64,000 bases of DNA, from positions 371,646 to 435,645 of the forward strand of contig NZ_LMIJ01000014.1 of NCBI RefSeq assembly GCF_001428665.1, in the 5' to 3' direction. This document shows, piece by piece, positions 42,763 through 50,650 of this stretch (position 1 is its first letter; every line of letters begins with the position of its first letter). Both the position numbers and the translations under genes were made by a program. The notes under the pieces were generated by a model. It had not been told where the DNA came from. It ran no database searches and saw nothing but the letters and a program-made list of their open reading frames with translations. The stretch is from Acidovorax sp. Root219 (lineage in GTDB: Bacteria > Pseudomonadota > Gammaproteobacteria > Burkholderiales > Burkholderiaceae_C).

Positions 42763-42943
42763 GTGTCAGGGACAGACAGGAAATGGGTGGGCGAACGAAC
42801 GCCAGGCGGAAAAACACCGGCAAATGCAAAGCGGGATGATACCGCGGCGCCTACTGGCTCCTGCGGAGGGAAGCCCCCTTGCAGCCAATCCCGGAGGTCC
42901 TGTCGGCAATATTTAACAAATATTGATCCTACCGCTTGCCTGG

Positions 42944-42967
42944 CATGCGCTTGCAGCTATCAATTTT
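42944..42967. repeat. Partial Comamonadaceae intergenic motif, reverse orientation
   Basis: TGCGCTTGCAGCTATCAATT reads, on the other strand, as AATTGATAGCTGCAAGCGCA, which I recognise as the common half of a repeat abundant in Acidovorax-like intergenic regions. It lies between the GGDEF-protein stop and the smc promoter region. Confidence 0.45.
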
Positions 42968-42988
42968 GCACAGCGGGACGGATGGGTT

Positions 42989-44056
42989 TCACTGCACCAC
43001 GCGCACCTGGTTGCGCCCCTGCGATTTGGCGTCGAAGAGTGCCTGGTCGGCGCGCGCGATGGCCTGCGCCAGGTGCTGCATCGCAAGCACCTCACAGGCG
43101 CCGATGGAGACGCTCAGTGGCTCAGGCTCGGTGACCCCCTCCACCCCGCGGCGCAGCTTCTCGGCGACCTTGAGGGCGTCGGCCAGCGGGGTCTGGGGCA
43201 GGCAGACCAGGAATTCCTCACCGCCCCAGCGGATGATCTCGTCGCCCCGGCGCAGGGCATCCCGCAGCACCCGGGCCACGGCCTGCAGCGCCGCGTCGCC
43301 CGCATCGTGGCCGAAACGGTCGTTGATGCTCTTGAAATGGTCCAGGTCCAGCATCAGGATGGACGAGGCCGGCTCGAACAGCGAAGTGCGGTACAGCCGC
43401 CGGTCGATCAGGTCCAGGGCGTGCCGGTTGAGCAGGCCGGTGAGCGCATCGTGGTAGGCCGCGCGTTCCAGCTCAACACGCTCGGCGGCCACCGTCATGA
43501 GCGAACCGAACAGCTCGGCCAGCCCCGAGAAGAGCCCCACCCCCAGGTCGTCGAAGTAGCCATCGCGGTCCGCATACAGCACGAACATGCCGCTGTAGCC
43601 ATTGAAGGTGGAGCGGATCGGCAGTGCCAACACGTGGCGGATGCCATGCTCGCGCGCGGCCTCGCGCCACGGGCCGTACAGCGAATACTGCGACACCGTG
43701 AAGGCCTGCGCAGGCTTGCCGTCCAGGGTGGAGAAGGCCGGGCCGATCTGCGTGAGCAGGTTGCGCTCGATGTGCAGTGCCTCGGCATATGCGACCGCCG
43801 GGCCGGCGAACACCTGGGGGCGGATGGATTGCGTGTCCGAAGGGCCGAACCAGGTCCAGGCCAGGCGGATATGGGGCGTGACCTCGACGATCGCCTGGCA
43901 GATGCCGCGGATGATCTCCAGCTCGCCCCGCCCGAGGATCAGCTTGGCAGAACTCTTGAGCAGCATTTCGGCAATGGCCGACTTCTCGCGCTGGGCATCG
44001 AACGCCTCGGGAGGTGGCTGGGCCTGGCGCTGCGATCGCCTCGTATTGAATAGCAT
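42989..44056 (-). CDS. GAF-domain diguanylate cyclase (GGEEF)
   Basis: A 355-residue cytosolic protein. Residues 25-185 form a GAF-type sensor (GELEIIRGICQAIVE, VLALPIRSTFNGYSGMFVLY). The GGDEF domain (about 190-350) has the active variant RWGGEEFLV and LMLDLDHFKSINDRFGHDAGD, so it should make c-di-GMP. The RxxD inhibitory site, four residues before GGEEF, is not seen, so product inhibition may be absent. It follows the large CHASE-type protein by 46 bases on the same strand and is probably cotranscribed. Confidence 0.92.
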   Translation of the reverse strand: MLFNTRRSQRQAQPPPEAFDAQREKSAIAEMLLKSSAKLILGRGELEIIRGICQAIVEVTPHIRLAWTWFGPSDTQSIRPQVFAGPAVAYAEALHIERNLLTQIGPAFSTLDGKPAQAFTVSQYSLYGPWREAAREHGIRHVLALPIRSTFNGYSGMFVLYADRDGYFDDLGVGLFSGLAELFGSLMTVAAERVELERAAYHDALTGLLNRHALDLIDRRLYRTSLFEPASSILMLDLDHFKSINDRFGHDAGDAALQAVARVLRDALRRGDEIIRWGGEEFLVCLPQTPLADALKVAEKLRRGVEGVTEPEPLSVSIGACEVLAMQHLAQAIARADQALFDAKSQGRNQVRVVQ

Positions 44057-44102
44057 GGCGCGGGTCAGATGGTGCAAAGGGCTTGTGCAGCCGGTGGCAA
44101 GC

Positions 44103-47100
44103 TCATGCCAGGGGCAGGCCCGGGGCGTTATGCCGGCGCACCAATTCCTCGAACTCGGCCACCTGCAAAGGAGGGCTGAGCAGATAACCCTGCCAGGCAT
44201 GGCAGTTGTTGCGCGCCAGGAACTCGCGCTGGGCCTCGGTCTCCACGCCTTCGGCGATCACGCGCAGGCCCAGGCTGGTGCCCAGCGCCACCACGGTGCG
44301 GGCGATGGCCGCGTCGTTGGGGTCGGTGAGCACGTCGCGCACGAAGCTCTGGTCGATCTTGAGCTGGTCCAGCGGCAGCCGCTTGAGGTAGGACAGCGAC
44401 GAGTACCCGGTGCCGAAGTCGTCCAGCGAAAAACCGACCCCATAGGCCTTGAGCTGGCCCATCTTGGCGATGGTGTCTTCCACGTCCGAGAGCAGCAAGC
44501 CCTCGGTCATCTCCAGCTTGAGGCGGTTGCCGTCGGCGCAAGCACCCGCCAGCGCGGCCAGCACCTGGGCCACGAAGCCGCTCTGGTGGAACTGCCGCGG
44601 GCTCACGTTCACGGCCAGGCCCAGGCCCGCCAGGGCGGGTTCATGTGCCCAGCGGGCCAGCCGCTGGCAGGCCACCTGCAGCACCCATTCGCCCAGCGGC
44701 AGGATCAGGCCGTTCTCCTCGGCCAGCGGAATGAACTGCGCCGGCGAGACGAAGCCGTCGCGCGGGTGGCGCCAGCGCAGCAGCGCCTCGGCACCGGTGA
44801 TGCGGCCCTGGTCGATCTGCGCCTGGTAGTACAGCTCGAACTGGCCCTGGGCCATGCCCACGCGCATGTCCAGCTCCATGGCCGCGCGGGCGCTCACGGC
44901 GGCCTGCATCTGCGGGTCGTAAAAGCGCAGCGTGTCGCGCCCTGCCGACTTGGCCTGGTACATGGCCAGGTCGGCGCGGCGCAGCAGCTCGTCCACCGTC
45001 TCGCGCACGCCGCTGAACAGGGTCACGCCCATGCTCAGCGAGCTGTGGTGCGCCTCGGCGCCAATGGCGTAAGGTTCACGCAGCACGGCCAGAATGCGCT
45101 GGCCGGCCTCCTCGCAGCGTGCGGCGGCCTCCTCGGGCGTGGCGCCCAGGTCTTCGAGCAGCACCACGAATTCGTCGCCGCCCTGGCGCGCCACGGTGTC
45201 GTCCTCGTGCACGCAGGCGCGCAGGCGGTTGGCCACCTGCAGCAGCAAGGTGTCGCCCTTGTCGTGGCCCTGGGTCTCGTTCAGGGTCTTGAAGTTGTCG
45301 AGGTCGAGCAGCAGCAGCGCGCCGTGGCTCTGGTGGCGCGCGCTGGTGGCCAATGCCTGCTGCAGCCGGTCGATGAGCAGGCGGCGGTTGGGCAACTGCG
45401 TCAGCGGGTCATAGTAGGCCAGGTTCTTGATTTCATGCTCGGCCGCCTTGCGCTGGCTCAGGTCTTGCAGGGTGACGAGGTGGTCGTCCCCGATGCGCAC
45501 GCCGGCCACCTCCACCGGGCGCACCACGCCGTCGCGGCACAGGAAGTGGTATTCGGCGGCGGCGATGATGCCGTCGCTGTCGTCCGCGCGCTGGCGCTCC
45601 TCGCGCCAGGCATTGCGCATCACCTCGCGCTCCTCGGGGTCGGGGTAGGTCTTTTGCCACCACACGTCCACATTGGGCACGTCCTGGGCGGTATAGCCGC
45701 AGATCTGCAGGAAGCGCTCGTTGCGAAACGAGATGGTGCCGTCCTTTTGCACCAGGCACAGCCCCATGGGCAGGCGCTGCAGAATGCCGCGCAGGTGCGC
45801 CTCGTTGCCGCGCAGCGTGTGCTCCATGCGCTTGCGCTCGCTGATGTCCTGCACCACGGCCATGTGGAAGTCGGGTTCAGTGCCCGGCGTCCACATGGGC
45901 GAAACCGTCAGGTCCACCCAGATCTCGGAGCCGTTCTTGTGGAAGTACCGCTTTTCCATGCGGAACTCGTGGATCTCGCCGGACTTGAGGCGCTCCATCT
46001 GGGCCAGATCGAGCGCCAGGTCCCCGGGCTGGCTGATGGCCCGGAAATCGAGCGCACGCATCTCCGGCACCGAGTAGCCCAGGATGTCGCAGTATTTCTG
46101 GTTGATGCGCACGAAGCGCCCGCTTTGGGTATCGATCTGCGCCACGCCCACGGCGGCCTGATTGAACAGGGCGCGAAAGCGGTCTTCACTTTCGCGCCGG
46201 GCCTCGTCAGACACCTGCGCACGCGCCAGGGCCTGCGTGCGCTGGCGCGCCAGCAGCGTGACCAGTGCCGCCAGCAGCAACGACACCAGGGCCCCCGAAG
46301 CCCCTGCCGCCCAGGGCAGGCTGCGCTCGGAGAGCGACAGCAGTGACTGCGTGGGCATGAAGCGCAGGCGCCAGCGCCGGTCGTGCACCAGGATATCGCG
46401 CTCATAGGGCACCGAGCCCGGCAAGGCCTCTGCGGTGGGCGGCAGCAGCACGCGCACCGTGGTGTCGGTGGCGCCGGGGCGGGAGGGCCCCTGGTCGGTG
46501 ATGGAGACCGCTATGCCATTGAGCAGGCCCTCGCCGCGCATGAAGCGCACCAGGTCATAGACCCGGATGGTGGCGGCCACGGCCCCGATGAACACCTGCG
46601 GCTTGAGATCGGTCACACCCGAACGGTCGAACACTGGCACGCGGATCACGAAGGCCGTGCGGTGTGTCTGCTCCTGCACCAGGTCGAACGGGGCCGAGGC
46701 CACAGTGTGGCCGCTGTCACGGCTGTACTGCATGGCCGCCAGGTTGGTGGGCTGGGCACTGATGTCGAGGCCCAGCACGGCCTCGTTGCCCTTCATGGGC
46801 CACAGGTACTCGGCCACGAAGTACTCGGGGCGCTCGCCGGGCGGACGGATCGAAAACTCGGGATAGCCGGCGGGGTTGATCGAGGTGTCGCCCCGCACAC
46901 GGGCTTCGTAGTCGGCTTTCTCGGCCAGCGCCACCCGGCGTGTGAACGACAGGTTGCGCACGCCGGGGTAGCGCTCGGAGATGTCGAGCTCGCTGGCCAC
47001 CTGTTCGAACTCGGCCCGCGTGAGCTTTGGATTGGCAGAAAACAGTCCGCGCAGGCCATGCACGATTTCCGTGTGCGTAGCGATGCGCTGGACCAGCGCG

Positions 47101-47264
47101 TCGGTGAACAGCCGTGTCTCCTGCGTGAGGCGCGCCTTGGCCACGGCATCGGTGGCATCGGCCTGCTGCCGCGCCAGGCCGAAGCTCAGCAGCAAGCCAG
47201 CCGCAGCCACGCCCAGGCCAGGCAACCAATGCCGGTAGAAGCCGTTGAGGGGTAGCAAAGCCAT
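44103..47264 (-). CDS. CHASE-PAS-PAS-GGDEF-EAL c-di-GMP regulator
   Basis: A 1053-residue membrane sensor. After the first helix (14-31), a periplasmic CHASE domain (about 75-300; FDRSGVTDLKPQVFIGAVAA) leads to a second helix near 325-350. Two PAS domains follow (RFRALFNQAAVGVAQID; GILQRLPMGLCLVQKDGTI), then a GGDEF with intact GGDEF in RQGGDEFVVL and an EAL with intact EAL (GAEALLRWRH), DDFGTGYSSL and LKIDQSFV. Both output domains look active, so net activity depends on the signal. A GAF-GGEEF cyclase follows after 46 bases. ATG 47264 is used because the first helix follows closely. Confidence 0.93.
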   Translation of the reverse strand: MALLPLNGFYRHWLPGLGVAAAGLLLSFGLARQQADATDAVAKARLTQETRLFTDALVQRIATHTEIVHGLRGLFSANPKLTRAEFEQVASELDISERYPGVRNLSFTRRVALAEKADYEARVRGDTSINPAGYPEFSIRPPGERPEYFVAEYLWPMKGNEAVLGLDISAQPTNLAAMQYSRDSGHTVASAPFDLVQEQTHRTAFVIRVPVFDRSGVTDLKPQVFIGAVAATIRVYDLVRFMRGEGLLNGIAVSITDQGPSRPGATDTTVRVLLPPTAEALPGSVPYERDILVHDRRWRLRFMPTQSLLSLSERSLPWAAGASGALVSLLLAALVTLLARQRTQALARAQVSDEARRESEDRFRALFNQAAVGVAQIDTQSGRFVRINQKYCDILGYSVPEMRALDFRAISQPGDLALDLAQMERLKSGEIHEFRMEKRYFHKNGSEIWVDLTVSPMWTPGTEPDFHMAVVQDISERKRMEHTLRGNEAHLRGILQRLPMGLCLVQKDGTISFRNERFLQICGYTAQDVPNVDVWWQKTYPDPEEREVMRNAWREERQRADDSDGIIAAAEYHFLCRDGVVRPVEVAGVRIGDDHLVTLQDLSQRKAAEHEIKNLAYYDPLTQLPNRRLLIDRLQQALATSARHQSHGALLLLDLDNFKTLNETQGHDKGDTLLLQVANRLRACVHEDDTVARQGGDEFVVLLEDLGATPEEAAARCEEAGQRILAVLREPYAIGAEAHHSSLSMGVTLFSGVRETVDELLRRADLAMYQAKSAGRDTLRFYDPQMQAAVSARAAMELDMRVGMAQGQFELYYQAQIDQGRITGAEALLRWRHPRDGFVSPAQFIPLAEENGLILPLGEWVLQVACQRLARWAHEPALAGLGLAVNVSPRQFHQSGFVAQVLAALAGACADGNRLKLEMTEGLLLSDVEDTIAKMGQLKAYGVGFSLDDFGTGYSSLSYLKRLPLDQLKIDQSFVRDVLTDPNDAAIARTVVALGTSLGLRVIAEGVETEAQREFLARNNCHAWQGYLLSPPLQVAEFEELVRRHNAPGLPLA

Positions 47265-47458
47265 TGAGAGCAGGGAGTCAGCGAAAGCCAGACAGGGTTG
47301 CACACGGCGTACCAGGGCACTGCCGCAACAGCCCCTGAGGATAGCGGGATTCGGCCCCTCATCCGGCATGCAAGGGTCCACATCTTGTAACAACGCCGCT
47401 GTTTTTGCCGTACCGTTTATGCAACACCAAGGGCGGGTTTTTTTGTCGCCCCCGAGGA

Positions 47459-48913
47459 TCACCCACCGATCACCGGGTAGGGCGCAAAACGGCTTCGATT
47501 CTCATTCACATCCAGCGCCCGGCCGATGGGCGGAAACGCGCGCTGCGGGCAGGCCTCGCGCTCGCAGACCTTGCAGCCCATGCCGATGGGCACGGCCGCC
47601 TCGGGGTCGGCCAGGTTCAGGCCGCGCGAGTACACGAGCTGCGCGGCATGGCGCACGTCGCAGCCCAGAGCCACCGAGAACTCCTTGCCCGGCGCGCCCC
47701 AGCCCCCTGCCCCGCCACCGCCGCGCGTGACGGTGCGCGCCACCCACAGGTAGGCCCGGCCGTCGGGCATGCGTGCCAGTTGCGGCACGATGCGCCCGGG
47801 CTGGGCAAAGGCCTCGTACACGTTCCACAGCGGGCAGGTGCCGCCGATCTTGCTGAAGTGAAAATGCGTGGCCGACTGGCGCTTGGAAATGTTGCCCGCC
47901 CGGTCCACGCGGACGAAGAAGAAGGGCACGCCGCGCGCGCTGGGCCGCTGCAGGGTGGACAGGCGGTGGCACACCGTCTCGAAGCCCACGCCGAACAGGT
48001 GGCCCAGCCGGTCGATGTCGTAGCGCACCGCCTCGGCTGCGCGCAGGAAGGCGGTGTAGGGCAGCAGCAAGGCGCCCGCGAAGTAGTTGGCCAGGCCGAT
48101 GCGTGCCAGTGCCCGCGCCTGGTCGCCCGACAGGCCAGCCCCGTCGGCCAGGCGACGCAGTTCGGGGCCCATCTCCAGGAAGGCCAGTTGCGTTGCCATC
48201 TGGAAGGCGCGCTGCCCGGCTTCGAGCCCCCGGGCCAGTTGCAGCACCCCGCTGCCGGGGTCATAGTGGCGCTGCGCCCCGCCCGGCAGCTCTGCCGCCA
48301 TGGCCACATGCACGCCATGGGCAGCCTGCAGGCGGCGCGCCAGCCCCTCGTCGGCCCGGCCGGGCTGCAGCGCCCAGTCGGCCGCCAGCCGCTCGGCCGC
48401 GTCGTCGAGCTCGGCGATGTGGTTGTGGCGGGCAAAGAAGAAGTCGCGCACCTCCTCGTAGGCCATGGGCTGATGGCTGGCGCTTGCCAGCGCTCCACTG
48501 CGCCCGTCGCCCCACTGGGCGCCCAGGGCATCGAGCCGCTCCAGCGCCTGGCGGTGGCGCTGGTGCAGGGCCAGCAGGGTGCGCGCCACGGCAGGCATGC
48601 CCGAGGCCAGTTCGCGGATCTCGGCCAGGGACACGGCCTGGCCTTCCATGCCCGGCTCGGAGGGCGTGTCCGCCAGCACCTCGCGCAAGCCGGTGATCAG
48701 GCGCGCCTCGTCGTCGTCGGAAAAGCGCTGCACGTCCACGCCGAACACGGCATTGATCTTGAGCAGCACCGGCACGGTGAGCGGCCGCTGGTTCTGCTCG
48801 AGCTGGTTGAGGTAGCTGGCCGACAGGTCGAGCGCGCGCGCCAATGCGATCTGAGTCATGCCGCGCTCTTCGCGCAGGCGGCGCAGACGCACGCCCATGA
48901 AGGTCTTCTTCAT
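47459..48913 (-). CDS. Short-chain fatty acyl/methylcitrate-type XRE regulator (HTH + IrrE-like + DUF2083)
   Basis: A 484-residue regulator. An XRE helix-turn-helix at residues 8-63 (LREERGMTQIALARALDLS) is followed by an IrrE-like (peptidase-fold) domain around 175-330 and a C-terminal DUF2083-type domain ending in GCKVCEREACPQRAFPP, a three-cysteine cluster. This architecture defines the ScfR/RamB/MccR group that senses propionyl- or acyl-CoA. It is divergent from the thioesterase-prpC-acnD-prpF set, and repeated ATTCGCAA elements lie between, so it most likely controls methylcitrate-cycle expression. ATG 48913 precedes the HTH directly. Confidence 0.88.
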   Translation of the reverse strand: MKKTFMGVRLRRLREERGMTQIALARALDLSASYLNQLEQNQRPLTVPVLLKINAVFGVDVQRFSDDDEARLITGLREVLADTPSEPGMEGQAVSLAEIRELASGMPAVARTLLALHQRHRQALERLDALGAQWGDGRSGALASASHQPMAYEEVRDFFFARHNHIAELDDAAERLAADWALQPGRADEGLARRLQAAHGVHVAMAAELPGGAQRHYDPGSGVLQLARGLEAGQRAFQMATQLAFLEMGPELRRLADGAGLSGDQARALARIGLANYFAGALLLPYTAFLRAAEAVRYDIDRLGHLFGVGFETVCHRLSTLQRPSARGVPFFFVRVDRAGNISKRQSATHFHFSKIGGTCPLWNVYEAFAQPGRIVPQLARMPDGRAYLWVARTVTRGGGGAGGWGAPGKEFSVALGCDVRHAAQLVYSRGLNLADPEAAVPIGMGCKVCEREACPQRAFPPIGRALDVNENRSRFAPYPVIGG

Positions 48914-48937
48914 CGCGCGACCATCTCTGAGCCACTC

Positions 48938-49030
48938 ATTCGCAAGATTCGCAATTCATCCATTTTTTCTTCGCAATCATTCGCCAATTCAGCCCTGTAC
49001 GTGGGATATGGGCTTGCGTACATTGCGAAT
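48938..49030. promoter_or_regulatory. Repeated ATTCGCAA operators between the acyl regulator and the prp genes
   Basis: ATTCGCAA occurs at 48938-48945 and 48947-48954, near-copies CTTCGCAA at 48969-48976 and ATTCGCCA at 48979-48986, and inverted forms CTTGCGTA at 49013-49020 and TTGCGAAT at 49023-49030. They form three pairs, each with starts 9 or 10 bases apart, about one helical turn. The set spans the whole divergent intergenic region, consistent with binding by the XRE/IrrE-type regulator. Confidence 0.68.
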
Positions 49031-49031
49031 C

Positions 49032-49409
49032 ATGCAACAAACCAGCGCCCTGCACCAGCCCATGCATTTCACGGAAATGGTGTTTCCCGGCCGCACCAAC
49101 CACTACGGCACGCTGTTCGGCGGCCAGGCCCTGCTGCTGATGGGCCAGGCGGCCTTCGTCACGGCCAGCCGCCATGCGCGCTGCGCCGTGGTGATGGCGC
49201 GCTGCAGCGACGTGCAGTTCATGGCGCCCGTGCCCCAGGGCCAGGCGCTGCGGCTGACCGCAGAAGTCGTGCGCACCGGCAACAGCTCCATGACCGTGGA
49301 GGTCAGCGGCAGCGCCGAGAACCTGCACACCGGCCACCAGCAGCCCGCGCTGCGCGGCGCCTTCGAGATGGTGGCAGTGGACTGCGATGGCAGGCCTCGG
49401 CGCATCTGA
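49032..49409 (+). CDS. Acyl-CoA thioesterase (hotdog fold)
   Basis: A 125-residue hotdog-fold protein with MVFPGRTNHYGTLFGGQALL, the conserved Asn/His-Tyr-Gly-Thr-Leu-Phe-Gly-Gly active segment of YciA-type acyl-CoA thioesterases, and DVQFMAPVPQGQ. Such enzymes hydrolyse short to medium acyl-CoA to free acid and CoA. It is the first gene after the ATTCGCAA operator set and lies 51 bases before prpC, so it may release CoA from excess propionyl-CoA. The start overlaps the operator region closely. Confidence 0.86.
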   Translation: MQQTSALHQPMHFTEMVFPGRTNHYGTLFGGQALLLMGQAAFVTASRHARCAVVMARCSDVQFMAPVPQGQALRLTAEVVRTGNSSMTVEVSGSAENLHTGHQQPALRGAFEMVAVDCDGRPRRI

Positions 49410-49460
49410 CCCATTGCCATCTTTCCCTACCGATCTATCCAACAACAGGAGACTGCCAGC

Positions 49461-50615
49461 ATGAGCGACACCCTCGCCACCGGCTTCAAGCCCAAAAAAT
49501 CCGTCGCCCTCTCGGGCGTGACCGCTGGCAACACGGCGTTGTGCACCGTGGGCCGCACGGGCAACGACCTGCACTACCGCGGCTACGACATCCTGGACAT
49601 CGCCGATGTCTGCGAGTTCGAGGAAATCGCCCACCTGCTCGTGCACGGCAAGCTGCCCACCACGGCAGAGCTGCGCGCCTACAAGGGGCGCCTGAAGGCC
49701 CTGCGCGGCCTGCCGGCCAACGTGAAGGAGGCGCTGGAGCAGCTGCCCGCCAGCAGCCACCCCATGGACGTGATGCGCACGGGCGTATCGGCCCTGGGCT
49801 GCGTGCTGCCCGAGAAGGACGGGCACCACACGCCCGGCGCACGCGACATCGCCGACCGGCTGATGGCATCGCTCGGCTCCATGCTGCTGTACTGGTACCA
49901 CTGGTCCACCCAGGGCAAGCGCATCGGGGTGGAGACGGACGACGACTCCATCGGCGCGCATTTCCTGCACCTGCTGCATGGCAAGAAACCATCGGCCGCG
50001 TGGGAGCGCGCCATGCACACCTCGCTGAACCTGTATGCGGAGCATGAGTTCAACGCCTCCACCTTCACCGCGCGCGTGGTGGCCGGCACAGGCAGCGACA
50101 TGTACTCGTGCATCACCGGCGCCATCGGCGCGCTGCGCGGGCCCAAGCATGGCGGCGCCAACGAGGTGGCCTTCGAGATCCAGAAGCGCTACGACAACGC
50201 CGACGAAGCCGAGGCCGACATCCGCCGCCGCGTGGAGGCCAAGGAGGTGGTGATCGGATTTGGCCACCCGGTCTACACCGTGAGCGACCCGCGCAACGAG
50301 GTCATCAAGCGCGTGGCGCGCCAGCTGTCGCAGGACGCGGGCAGCACCAAGATGTTCGACATCGCGGAGCGGCTTGAGTCGGTGATGTGGGAGGCCAAGC
50401 AGATGTTCCCCAACCTCGACTGGTTCAGCGCCGTGAGCTACCACATGATGGGCGTGCCCACGGCCATGTTCACACCGCTGTTCGTCATTGCGCGCACCAG
50501 CGGCTGGGCGGCGCACATCATCGAGCAGCGCATCGACAACAAGATCATCCGCCCGAGCGCCCACTACACCGGGCCCGAAGACCTGGCCTTCGTGCCCATC
50601 AACGAGCGCAAGTAG
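49461..50615 (+). CDS. prpC: 2-Methylcitrate synthase
   Basis: A 384-residue citrate-synthase-family enzyme joining propionyl-CoA and oxaloacetate to 2-methylcitrate. It carries [15 protein letters not shown] near the N-terminus, the catalytic-loop histidine in [12 protein letters not shown] and the signature [13 protein letters not shown]. The short length and the context with acnD and prpF identify it as PrpC rather than the respiratory citrate synthase. CAGGAG precedes the ATG. acnD begins 35 bases downstream. Confidence 0.93.
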   Translation: MSDTLATGFKPKKSVALSGVTAGNTALCTVGRTGNDLHYRGYDILDIADVCEFEEIAHLLVHGKLPTTAELRAYKGRLKALRGLPANVKEALEQLPASSHPMDVMRTGVSALGCVLPEKDGHHTPGARDIADRLMASLGSMLLYWYHWSTQGKRIGVETDDDSIGAHFLHLLHGKKPSAAWERAMHTSLNLYAEHEFNASTFTARVVAGTGSDMYSCITGAIGALRGPKHGGANEVAFEIQKRYDNADEAEADIRRRVEAKEVVIGFGHPVYTVSDPRNEVIKRVARQLSQDAGSTKMFDIAERLESVMWEAKQMFPNLDWFSAVSYHMMGVPTAMFTPLFVIARTSGWAAHIIEQRIDNKIIRPSAHYTGPEDLAFVPINERK

Positions 50616-50650
50616 ATTCCACAGGAAGCGAACCGCCCTACCCCACGTCC

